Origin: Pogostemon cablin
Taxonomy: Eukaryota > Streptophyta > Magnoliopsida > Lamiales > Lamiaceae
Direction: 5' to 3'
DNA length: 64,000 nt
Assembly (NCBI GenBank): GCA_023678885.1
Contig: CM042965.1
Span: forward strand, 26,207,777-26,271,776
The position numbers and the translations under genes are program-made. Of this stretch, positions 23,289-33,750 are shown piece by piece; the first letter of the stretch is position 1, and each line of letters opens with the position of its first letter. Below the pieces are notes generated by a model, which made no database searches, had not been told where the DNA came from, and worked only from the letters and a program-made list of their open reading frames with translations.

Positions 23289-24906
23289 TGATTGGTCGTA
23301 ATATAGTCATGATGATCAATTAAATAATTTATCAAATCCAAGCGAGGAATGTTCTAGAGTTTAAGCGATCTCAAATTTATCGCGATTTTATAAGGACGAC
23401 GGAAATGGATGATAAGATGCAAATAAATACAATTAAACTAATGCAAGAAATAAAGATAAAATGAATGCAAAGATAAGACAGGTTCCAAATAATGCAAGGA
23501 TGAGATTAACAACAATCATGACATAGATAATTAAGTAATCATGCAATTAATTCTAATCTCTCATGGACAAGACATAGAAGCGATCACTAATTCTACCTAA
23601 ACTCTCTCTTGAGATGGATAGGATGTAGGCCCTCAACAAGGGCTCCCAAAATCACTTAAGATCGATACCATAGCGAACACCTCCCACTAGGTACTAATTA
23701 CTATACGAGTTCCCTAACGAGGTACTAAATCATTGGCAATATTCCCTTTTAAGGTACTATAAATTCACTAATGGTTTGAGTCTCCTCACCTAATCAACCA
23801 ACCTCTCGGTTAAGCCAATTAAATGTTCTATCAAAGAGTTCTAAATCTAGAAGGATATATCTATCTCATTCTAAATTAATGCACATGAAGTGTATGATGA
23901 AATGATTCAATGAATTATCCTAAACAAACAATTGATTTCTCAATCTAATCACATGCCCATGACAATTAATCACACATATCATCATATATATCAAGCAATC
24001 AACAATCAATGATAGAAATAACACAAAGCCCATTCAAGACTAAAATCCAATTGCATAAAACCTAAATTATCCAACACCAATCATGGAGTTAATCTCACAA
24101 AGGAGATTAGCCTCTCATAGTCACAAGAAATTCAACATAGACATTAAAATCCTTACAAACCATGATCAATCTATAAAGAAATGCACAAAAATTAGAATTA
24201 GATTCCCCCTTTGAAGTGCTTCAATGGAGATCTCCTTTTTTTTTCTTGTGATCTCACTCTCCCTTGCTTCCTTGATCACTTGGATGATAGATTTAATGGA
24301 GGGGATCAAGTATGGATGGATGGATGAAGGATGGATGAAGATGATGGTATAAAATAGAGAAAATGGTGTGTGAGGTGTGTGTGCAGGGCAAAACCACGAA
24401 AATCTCATGAAATATTGAAGTATTGGGTATTTTTACCCCTTGAGAAGCTTCTAGAAGGATTCTGATTTTTTTTTTATTTTTTGCACCTACACGGCCCGTG
24501 TACGGTACACTGGTCGTGTACTGAACACGGCCATAGGGGTGGTCGTGTAGGTGTTTTGGGTGACGGAACACGGCCAAAGCTTACAGGGCCGTGTTTCGTA
24601 GACTGCTCGTATAGGTGTTGGCCGTGTACTGAACACGGCCGGCCGTGTTGGTGCAGCCCTTGTTTTTCTTCATTTTGTTTTGGCTCGTTCTCCCTCGTTT
24701 CAACTCCGAATTGAGATATGCTTTTTCCCACGTCTTCCTTTTCGCGTCTAGAATCTTTTTTTAACTGGAAATCATACATTTAAGCTCATTCTCACATATT
24801 TCCATAAAAACACATAACACCACCAAAATATGCATAAATACGGATAAACTAATATGAAAATACACGTAAAATGACACTAAAATCTAGGTAAAAATATCAC
24901 TCATCA
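23289..24906 (-). repeat. 5' LTR of element A
   Basis: 1618 bp. The equivalent of the TATA box reads TAAAAATA (plus 24428-24435) where the 3' LTR has TATAAATA, so the promoter of this copy is probably weakened. The array at 24483-24662 lacks about 20 bp present in the 3' LTR. Confidence 0.9.
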
Positions 24907-24911
24907 ATCAC

Positions 24912-26235
24912 TAATGTATCTTAAGCTCTCTCTTGAGTTACTTAAGTTGTAGGCCCTTACGAAAGTTTCCAAAAGCACATAGGATCGAGACCAAAGTGAA
25001 CATTTCCTACTAGGTACTAATTACTCAACGAGTTCCCTAATTAGGTACTAAATCATAGGCAATATTCCCTATTAAGGTACTATGAATTTACTAATGGTTT
25101 GAGTCCCCTCATCTAATCAACTAATATTTCGATTAAGCTAATCAAATGTTCTATCAAATGGTTCTAAATCTAGAAGGATATCTCTATCTCGTTCTAAATT
25201 AATGCACATGAAGTGTATGATGAAATGATTTAATAAACTATCCTAAACACATAATTGATTTCTCAATCTAATCATATGCCCATGACAATTAATCACACAA
25301 ATCATATATATACATCAAGCAATTAACATCAATGATAGAAATTACACAAATGACAATTAAGATTAAAACTAAATTTGCATAAAAACTAAATTATCCAACA
25401 ACAATCATGGAGCTAATCTCACAAAGGAAATTAGCCTATCATAGTCTTAGAGAAAATAGCATAGACGATTGTATCTACAAATCCTATGACAAAACTATAA
25501 AGAAGTTCACAAAAATTAGAAATAGATTCCTCCTTTGAAGTTCTTCAGTGGAGTTCTCCTTCTTCTTCTTGCATTCTTCACTCCCCCTTGCTTCATTGAT
25601 CACTTGAATTGTGGATTTAATGGATGGATTCAAGTATGGGAGAATGGATAAAGAATGGATGAAGATGATGGTGTAAAATGAAGAAAATGATGTGTGATGT
25701 ATGTATCCAGCAAAAATCCTACGAATTCTCTCATTGAAATGTTGAAATTGGGGATATTTATACCCCCTTGGAAAATCCTGAAAGCGCACTTGACAGCTGT
25801 ACTTTTGCATAAAAATTCGACTGAGTTTCTCCACTTTGGTCGAATTTTTGTGATTTTTCCCTATTTTCCAAATCTGTACTGTCAGAGAAACTCGATCGAA
25901 TTTTAAAAACTCGACTGAGTTTTTATGACAATTCTTTGAGCCCAACACGGTATGAGAAACTTGGTCGAATTTCTGAAATTCGACCGAGTTTTAATGTCAT
26001 GCTTTGGATTTTCACTTCATCTCCATTTTTTGCATCGAGTTATGCACTTGTTTTTCCATTTCAGCTCCCATCTACATTTTACTCCATTTTCACATGTTTT
26101 TCATACGTTTAAACTTATTTTCATAAATTTCCATAAAAACACAAAATACCACCAAAATATACAAAAATACGGATAAAATAATACGAAAATACACATATAA
26201 TGACACTAAAATCTAGGTGAAAATAGCGACAATCA
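24912..26235 (-). repeat. 3' LTR of element B (larger part)
   Basis: It is homologous to the LTR of A from ACTAATTCC.. onward and ends GTGAAAATAGCGACAATCA. The rest of the LTR is at 17885-18240, on the far side of element A. A TATAAATA box (minus, 25755-25762) lies just downstream, in sense, of the repeat array at 25832-25997. The polypurine tract (minus AAACTTT-like, then GGGGGAG) abuts at 26236-26246. Confidence 0.8.
25832..25997 (-). repeat. U3 repeat array of element B (TCGA-centred word)
   Basis: Short words of the form AAACTCGATCGAATTTT, ATTCGACTGAGTTT, AACTTGGTCGAATTTC and ATTCGACCGAGTTTT occur in both orientations around a TCGA core. The array sits immediately upstream of the TATA box of the LTR. 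A second copy is in the 5' LTR remnant (47547-47640). Confidence 0.7.
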
Positions 26236-26253
26236 CTCCCCCAAACATAAAGT

Positions 26254-26273
26254 GTTGCACGTCCCCGAGCAAC
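26254..26273 (-). other. Stem-loop before the 3' polypurine tract (element B)
   Basis: On the plus strand GTTGCACGTCCCCGAGCAAC. This is an 8-bp stem with one mismatch around a 4-nt loop, at the same position as in A, C, D, E and the relic. Confidence 0.65.
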
Positions 26274-28023
26274 GAAAATAATAAACAAAGAGGAGAATTT
26301 TTCGCCTAGGAAAAGACATGACGAACATAAGCGATAACACATCAATAACAATAAGAACTTCAAATCATGCCAAGTTACCCTACAACATTAAACTCATAAC
26401 ATACAAAAAATATTAACAAGTTCAATCAAAAGAGAATAAAGAATAATATAGTCCCTTTCGGTCCAAGCCTCTCATCGAATATAAATTTCTCTCAATGCTC
26501 TATAAAGTGAGGTAAAGCAACACTCATTAATCGATTGGCTCAACTCGCTATAAGCTTGCTCGCGGACTACGTTCACAAACCACCAAAATTTCAAATAATG
26601 ATAAAAAAGGTCTTTACGTTCGGATGTAATGATAGACTTTTTGGTTAGGGTATGAAGAATATGGATTATAGTGACTAATCAAGTGTAAGTAATCGAAGAG
26701 ATGGCAAATTTTCTCAATTTCTTCACTTCTATATCTTCATTTCTTATCTTTGTTAATCACAAGCACTAATCATCAAGTTTCCTTAGATTTTTTTGAGCTT
26801 CTTTTGATTCCTACTTCCTTTCTTTGACTTTCATAATTTTCTTGAGCATATTGTTACTTTGCTCCTTCTCTTGTTTAAGGTTGCAGATACATTCTTGCTT
26901 GCGTTCTTTTCATCATTTTTCTTGCTTGCTTACAATTTTCTTTCTTCTTTTGCACAATAACTTATCAAACCTCGCTAATCACCATCTCCTCAATCACCAC
27001 ACAAAGGGTATATATATAAGGCTTAAGTGGGTAATCGTGGCTTGTAATGTGCTAAATTCACAAGAAATGGGCTTATAGGCTCAAATTGGTTGACTAGGGA
27101 TGACGTATAAGGTAAGGGAATAAATGACAATGCCTATAAATAACAAGGCTGGCCTAAGATCATTTCACTAATCTCCACTAATCAGGCTCGTTTTTGTAGT
27201 CCTTGAGCAAGTTCTAGCTTACCAAACTCAATCGATCCACTCATGAAGAATAACCATGTATGCACGGTTGAGGCTCAAATACTTACAAGTTCATGTTCGG
27301 ACCTTGAGGAACTTATTACATCAAAATTCATCTCAAAATTGAACAAGTTAAGTAAAACATGTCAAAATTTTAAAGTGTAGAGATTCTTAATCATAATTTG
27401 CCATCACTTACACAACAATATATCATCACTCATATTCAAAAATGACTCATAATATCCCTAAAACAAATCATCAAACGTCCCAAAACAAGAATACAAAACA
27501 CACAAAACAAGAAATAATACAAAAACACATAACATGCAAAAAAAAATCACCATCATTAGAGAATTAAGCCCACATTCATAACATCCATAATCAAGTAAGC
27601 TCACAAACATCCCCATCTTTGATTGAAAATTGAAATACTAAATTACGAAAGTAAACCTCCCACAAACATAACAAATAAAGTAGCATGCTACTCCACAAAT
27701 AAACATCAAAATCAATTTATACTAAGCAAATGGAAATGATAAGGTGTAAAGTGGACTCCTTGAAAGGCATTTGGTAATAGAACTGGTTGTCACGGGCTTC
27801 CGGGCTCGATTAGTGCTTCCAATACGCTTCATTTATGCTCTAAAACTCATCAAATCATTAGTTCAATAATTGCAATAAACATATAGATTATCATGCACTT
27901 CAAAACCATCAATCGAACCAAAATTCAACCCCAAACTCATGAGAAAAAATTTAAATTACCCCATTTACAAGAAAATCCCACAATCAATACAATAAAATCT
28001 TAGTGAGTCACACCACGCACTAG

Positions 28024-28029
28024 CCCCCC
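28024..28029 (-). other. Internal polypurine-like tract (element B)
   Basis: Minus-strand TTTAAGTTTGGGGGG, about 1.8 kb upstream of the 3' LTR. It matches the tracts at 21633, 30348, 36131 and 40891. Confidence 0.6.
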
Positions 28030-28448
28030 AAACTTAAATCAAAACAAGAGTTGAGAGTTAAGTTTGTAAAAAGTGGTGGGACTTACCCTTGTAGTTTCCG
28101 TCTATGATCTTCTTATAAACAAGTATCCAATTCTCCTCATGAATTCATCTAACCTACACACCAAAAATAATGCAAGCAACACAACTTAACAAACAAACAT
28201 CAAATCCATCATCCTTATTGAAAGTAATAAATAAAGCAATAAAGATAATGATGGGTTGTCTCCCATCTAACGCTAAGTTTAACGTCTTCAAGTCGGAAGG
28301 GATTATCGAGCTCATGGTGGTCTAGAATAATCTTTAGGCACTCTCATAGGTTTATTCTTGAAATAGTACCTTGTACTCTCTCATTCAACCACAAGAACAT
28401 TTCCTTTCTTTTTAAATAGTTCAAGCAATTATTTTCCAAAGGTGTTCT

Positions 28449-28920
28449 TCACAAGGAATGACCCTTTTCACTTGTTCCACTTGTTCCACTTTTTCCATCG
28501 GGCTCCATATAAATTTTAAACTTCAACCACATCCCCCGATAAGAATTCAGGCATTGACAAGTGTTGGTGTCCTTTTGCAACCCTTTTCCTACAATTATCA
28601 ACAAACAAATTTTTATCAATGAAATCATGAAAATTCTTAAGAGAGTTTGAATTTCAATAGAATGAGAAATTTTTGCCTTGTATGGAGCAAGGTCCATGAT
28701 CTTAGTTTCCGGAGGTTTCTTTTCTTCCATAAGGACATGAATCCCTTCTTGATTTCGAAGCTTTACTTTATCAATTATCGTTTTAAAAGACTTGACAAAT
28801 TTTTCGAATTCCCCCTTCAACTCTTCTTTCAACTCATTTTCTTTCACCCACTTAGGAACTCTTTTTCTCTTTTCCTTCAAAGTCTCACTAACCCCCAAAC
28901 TATCCTATTCTCTAACCTTA
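28449..28920 (-). pseudogene. Frameshifted copy of the element A-type ORF (element B)
   Basis: The minus-strand protein resembles the element A ORF product over KRVPKWVK, ELKEELKGEFE.FV, VLMEEKKPP.TKIMD and the later PGD-like region. The frame breaks after the SHSIE segment and continues in another frame. Where A has a TAG, this copy reads TGG. Its N-terminal part continues beyond element C at 47005-47540 (DFGVPHQIHQQVYPQ-like). It is clearly non-functional. Confidence 0.75.
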
Positions 28921-28928
28921 CTTAAAGT

Positions 28929-28948
28929 GTTGCTCCTCCCCGAGCAAC
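28929..28948 (-). other. Stem-loop near the lost 3' end of element C
   Basis: GTTGCTCCTCCCCGAGCAAC has a 7-bp stem GTTGCTC/GAGCAAC, matching the stem-loops of its relatives. Confidence 0.65.
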
Positions 28949-30347
28949 GACAGAAAAGAAAGAACGAGGAGGGGAATTCATCCAGAATTGAATCAAGATA
29001 TCAATGAGATTGAGTCATTTCAAAGCCATTTCAATTCAATCAAAACAAGCGACAAGACATCAATTTAAATGCATACAAGTTAAGCTTAGGAAATATGCAA
29101 GCAAGTGTAACTTCACTACTCCTCTCTAGATTTTGCTTTTCACTCTCACACTCAAGGGGTGTACGGGAGAAGTGTATACACTCAAAAATCGATTCAAATG
29201 CATGACATTACCATATGCTTGCCAAAGGTCTAAACTCTCTACCACTTGTATATGTTAATCATTGAATCAAAAATGTCTTTAATGGGGTTGTAATGTAGGC
29301 TCTTTGGTCTTGGGTAGGAAAATTTAGGAAAAGTAAGCTCAATATTAGTAGATAATTTAAGTTGATTGATCACTTCAACTCTCATCCTCTCTTTTTCTCT
29401 TTTCACCTCACGAAAAATGTAATCTTTCATCCGACACACTAACAACCCCTTTTTTTCTTACTTCTTTTCATATTGAGTTTCTTCTCTCTTTTCTCCAATG
29501 GCTCTCTTTCTATTTTTCTAATAGAGCTCCTTTATGCTTCTTTTATACAAGTTTTACTCAATTTTTTTTCCTTTTCACACAACCTCCATTTTTTCTTTTT
29601 CATCTTTTCTCCCTCTTTTCTTGCATTTTCACCATTTCTCTCTTTCCAAACTCTCTTGTTATTTCAATTCAACCACTTCATCCCCATTGGTCCTCTACTA
29701 ATCGACAAAGGGGATTAGGATATAAAATATGGATAAAAATGGCTAAATTTGTAGGTTGCCAAAGAAATAAGGATAATAAGCTCAAAGGGGTAAACTACGA
29801 TATCATTCATTTGGTAGGATTAATTTGGCTAAGTGACTTGTCAAAACAAAGATGACCTTAAATCATTTTCAATAATCTTCACACACGTGTAGTTTCAAGA
29901 AAACACAATGGCAAATTCTAGAATGCACACAAAAGAATGATGCACACACAAGAAAGGAAAAATCATTTGATTTTATGATTTTAAGGCTCAAAAGCTCACG
30001 GGCTTATAGTAGTGAAAGACAACCCAAAACAAGCATAAACCATAGCTCAACAAGTACACAACTAAAAATTCATCTCGTCACAAGTCTCAACTAAACATCA
30101 TAGTCTCAAAATTTCTCACAATAAAGCACAAGAGATCCAAGAAAGATTTTCTCCTTATTGAAAATAAGATAAAGCAAGAAAAGCACAAAAAAAGAAAACA
30201 ACAAAAAAGGAGAAAATACGTGCCAAAGAAAAGAGTAAGGACTTAAACGTGCGCCCATGCAATATGCTCAAGTAGGAGTTCATGGATGCAATTTTATAAT
30301 TCAAACCATAGAAAAGTCAAGTAACAAAGACGACATACCCCCCAAAC

Positions 30348-30353
30348 TTAAAT
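30348..30353 (-). other. Internal polypurine-like tract (element C)
   Basis: Minus-strand TTTAAGTTTGGGGGG, in the same context as in A and B. Confidence 0.55.
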
Positions 30354-30548
30354 TAGACAAAGTTGAATTTAAGTTGAAAAGATGTTTGTTACCTCAATTT
30401 GCACCACTTCTTTGCTCTTCGAAGCAATACCATGGCTCCACGCTTTAGTCCCTACAAACACAACCATAAAACAAAAAACAAATCAAAGCAAAAAAAATGT
30501 CCCTATCCTAACCACTCAACTAACCTAAAGTCACAAATACGATTAAAT

Positions 30549-30566
30549 TCCCCGGCAACGGTGCCA
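30549..30566 (-). other. Primer binding site of element C
   Basis: Plus-strand TCCCCGGCAACGGTGCCA, 17 of 18 matching the tRNA-Asp 3' end, directly against the LTR start at 30567. Confidence 0.82.
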
Positions 30567-31971
30567 TGTTCTTAGTCGTAATTCTTGTAAAATGTTTAAG
30601 AGTAAGAGACTCTTTCGTCGAGTACACGTGTGACAAAGTACAAAATTAATAATAATGTCGTCCCAAGGGAAAGAAAACTCATGGTTATATCCGGATTTTC
30701 CATTGATTTATGCTTTGTAAGAATGATAGATTGAAGGTTTTGTATTTAGACTACTACATATTTCTCTACTCAATTAACTATGAAGTAAACTAACAACAAA
30801 ATGTATCAAACAATGAACAAATGAGGAAAGAAATGGAGATAGAATTCACTTGAGAAGAGAGCAAGGCTAATCATAATCATGGTTAAGAATCTAGCTAGAT
30901 ATGCATAACTCTTGATGGTGAACTTCATTAATTTGTGGACTAAAAGCAATCACGTTTTTATCCCTAATCCCTATGCCCAAGGTAATTAGGTTCTCGACTC
31001 TTTTACAAGTCTAAATCTCCTAGGATTGTGCTTAATCTCAATTTCCTTAAGGTACTATGATCATAAGTTTGGTTCTTTTCACTCAATTTCTTAAGTGTCC
31101 CTCTATGAGTGTTCTAAGCATAAGAAGGGTATGACTTACCTCCCCTCACACTAACATGCATGCTCACCTTAATACATGAATCAATTAAACATCTAATCAT
31201 AATATTGGAATGGTCATCCTAACACTATGAATAGATAATTTAATCACACAAATATTGAAATGAAACATGATTCATTAATCATAAAAGGAAGTCCAAAATT
31301 AACTCAATTCAACATCTCAAATCCCACATATCTAGCATTCTTCTCAACCAATCATATGATTAGCCCTACTATAGGACTAGCCACTACACATTTTGCTTGT
31401 ATCAATACAATCAAAGGCTTGCTCCATTTGAGCCAAAATGAGAAGAAAATCAACAAATGAAAATTAGATTGACTTCCCATTCATGGAGAAACCTTCATTC
31501 TCTTCAATATGCTAACTTCTTCAATCCTTGATGCTTTCCTCTTCTCAAATGGTGGATGAATGGGTTGATGGATGGAGTAATGGATGGTTTAATGGAGATC
31601 AAATGGAAATTGATGGATCTAAGGGATGGAGATGAATCTAATGGATCTAGTGTGTGAAAATGTGGTGTGGAGTGTGTGTAATTGCTCTAATTATGATCTT
31701 CCCCTCTAAATTTCGCACAAGTCATCCTTTTATATCACTTAAGAGCATTCTAGAAGCTTCTGGAAGCTTTTGAAAACTGCACTGACTTTTACACCTACAC
31801 GGGCCGTGTAGCAGCGCACGGCTCGTGTAGTGCACTCCTAGTTCGGCATGTTGTATGTGCTTCTGGATACGGCTCGAGCTGCGCTACATGACCTAGGTCA
31901 TGGGCGTGTAGCGTTTTCTGACGATATTGCACGGCTTCCTCTTACAGGCCCGTGTTCTGCACACGGGGCGT
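30567..31971 (-). repeat. 5' LTR of element C (larger part)
   Basis: It begins TGTTCTTAGTCGTAATTC. The remainder is at 46681-47004 and ends ACAACGATCA. The minus-strand GATATAAAAGG (TATAAAA at 31728-31734) lies just downstream, in sense, of the GGCCGTGT-type array (31792-31971, continuing 46676-46800). Element D inserted within that array. Confidence 0.82.
31792..31971 (-). repeat. U3 repeat array of element C (GGCCGTGT word), part 1
   Basis: ACACGGGCCGTGTAG, GCACGGCTCGTGTAG, GGCCCGTGTTC and ACACGGGG-type words in both orientations. It resumes at 46676-46800 (ACACGGCCATCC, GGGCCGTGTTCCGCACACGG). The word is the same as in element A but the spacing differs. Confidence 0.75.
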
Positions 31972-32188
31972 TGATGAGTGTGTAAATTCACAAGTTTGGC
32001 GCTATGTTTTGTGCTAGTTTTGGAGAGTTTTGATGTGGAAATAGGTGAAAAACCTATATATATTGTGAAATAGCATGAATCAGGTGTTAGTGGAGCTATT
32101 TGAGTGTTTTCTTAGCAAAAACGGAGTGAAAGGGCCAAGAATCGAAGAGACGGAGTCGAAGCCACGCGAACCGCCTAAGAAGTAGGTG

Positions 32189-32560
32189 GGTTCGACCTGG
32201 CTGGAGGAGGGTTCGACCTCTCCAGCAGGTCGAACCAAGGTTGCTGGACATACAGAGATGGGTTCGACCACGACTCAGTTGGTTCGACCTGGCCATCAGG
32301 TCGAACCATGGTCGAACCAGTTTGCAAGAAGGAGGATTCGACCATGACGTTGGGGTTCAACTTGCCAGTTGGTCGAATCGGGAGCAAGAGTTGTCCAGTG
32401 CTGAGGTTCGACCTGGGGTTCGACCAAGGCCTAAGTGGTTCGACCTGTCCAGAAGATCGAACCTGTGCAGAATTCTTCCAGTAGTGGGGTTCGACCTGGG
32501 GTTCGACCTGTGGCTCGGGGTTCGACCTGCTTGACGTGGTCGAACCTGTGTGCGAGAACT
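32189..32560 (+). repeat. U3 repeat array of element D (GGTTCGACC word)
   Basis: About 10 exact copies of GGTTCGACC and about 4 of its inverse GGTCGAACC, plus one-base variants. They are often ordered direct-direct-inverted-inverted. The array ends about 80 bp before the TATA box. It is duplicated at 45227-45598 in the 3' LTR. Confidence 0.9.
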
Positions 32561-32641
32561 TACCTTATCCGGATTTTCGAGGCCGAAACGCGTGAGATCA
32601 CTTAGGAAGCCCATTCCAAGCCCTAGAGACGTGATTACAAG

Positions 32642-32650
32642 TATAAAAGG
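32642..32650 (+). promoter_or_regulatory. TATA box of the element D 5' LTR
   Basis: TATAAAAGG in the context GATTACAAGTATAAAAGG, identical in LTR E (38570) and the 3' LTR (45680). Confidence 0.75.
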
Positions 32651-33643
32651 AGGCTCATACAGAGAATAAAGAGAGCTTTTGATCGTCAATCGTAGGAGAG
32701 ACCAGAGTAGAGGTGGTGATCCATCCGGAGGGCTGTGACAGAGGTTCGCTGAAGGTTCAAGTAAGAATGATTAATCTAACCATGATTGTTCCTAGATCAA
32801 TCATGGGCTAGAACCACCTTGGTAGTTCTAGGGTTATGAAAGTTTCATGATGTAATTCGTGTTTCGTGTGTAAAACTCCGTACAACACTACCTGTGGTTT
32901 GTTTTATATAAGATTGCATATTTAATCCATACTCATAGTCGTTTTGTGCATCAATGATCGTTGTGTAGAGTCTGAATACATGACATGGTTATTGATTGAG
33001 TGCGTTCACTACTGAGCAGGGTTTATCGTTATAATTCTAAGTGAAGGGATTCCGAAGTATTATTAGAACTGTCTTATATGAATATTCATGAATTGAATTG
33101 AATTCGGGTTGATGAATAGGATGAAGAGTATAACTTTATAGTACCTAAAAAGGGAGATCAAATCGGGTTAGATTCTAGACGTAGAAGATAATTGATTATG
33201 ATAGTACATAGAAAGGGTGGTGAAGCATATCTCTTGCTCCGATGTTATTCACACGTGTCAAGCGCATATTTACTTGTGTCTATAGAGTAAACTTGCATGG
33301 TCTAGTGATGCGTCCACAAACCACAGGGCAGAGTCGGACACCATCACACGAAAATACGAATTGCTAGTGAAACTGGATGACCCAACGAACTACCTATCAT
33401 TCTTATTGATCACAACTCACTTCTCTCTACTTTTGCTATTTCTTTTGTTATTTCGATTAGAAGTTACTATCCATTAAACCTTTACAATTACCAACATAGT
33501 CTAAAATATACTAGAAGATTATAAAATTGATATTTATCCGTCCCGTGGGTTCGATATTGTAACTTGGTCATCTTCGCGACTACAATTGATATCCTTATAT
33601 TTGAGGATTAATTTGTGTGTTGAGAAAACCCCTATCAAGTTCT

Positions 33644-33661
33644 TGGCGCCATTGCCGGGGG
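33644..33661 (+). other. Primer binding site of element D
   Basis: TGGCGCCATTGCCGGGGG, six bases after the LTR. It differs at two positions from the complement of the tRNA-Asp 3' end. Confidence 0.85.
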
Positions 33662-33750
33662 CGGCGTAAACTATCTTTTTGTATTATTTCTAGTTTATTA
33701 GGACTATTTTACCTTGTTTTGTTGTTTTCTTTCTTATTCGTTTTAGGTGT

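Larger units (their letters stand above)
18241..24906 (-). mobile_element. Element A: complete non-autonomous Athila-like LTR retrotransposon (6666 bp)
   Basis: LTRs are 18241-19856 (3', 1616 bp) and 23289-24906 (5', 1618 bp), both with TGATTGG...ACTCATCA ends on the plus strand. Target duplications are ATCAC at 18236-18240 and 24907-24911. The polypurine tract lies inside the left LTR and the tRNA-Asp-type primer site inside the right LTR, so the element reads on the minus strand. It inserted into the 3' LTR of element B. There is one long ORF and no reverse transcriptase, RNase H or complete integrase. The LTRs differ by many scattered changes plus a roughly 20-bp deletion in the 5' LTR array, so it is older than element D. 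Confidence 0.93.
31972..33637 (+). repeat. 5' LTR of element D
   Basis: TGATGAGTG...CCCCTATCA. The GGTTCGACC array (32189-32560) is followed by TATAAAAGG (32642-32650). Downstream are AGTACCT repeats at about 33138 and 33200. Confidence 0.93.

Noticed and set aside
32080..32689. Several ORFs in both strands of the element D LTR, repeated at 45118-45742
   Set aside because: They arise from the GGTTCGACC array, which is poor in stop codons. They overlap the promoter region and have no domain.
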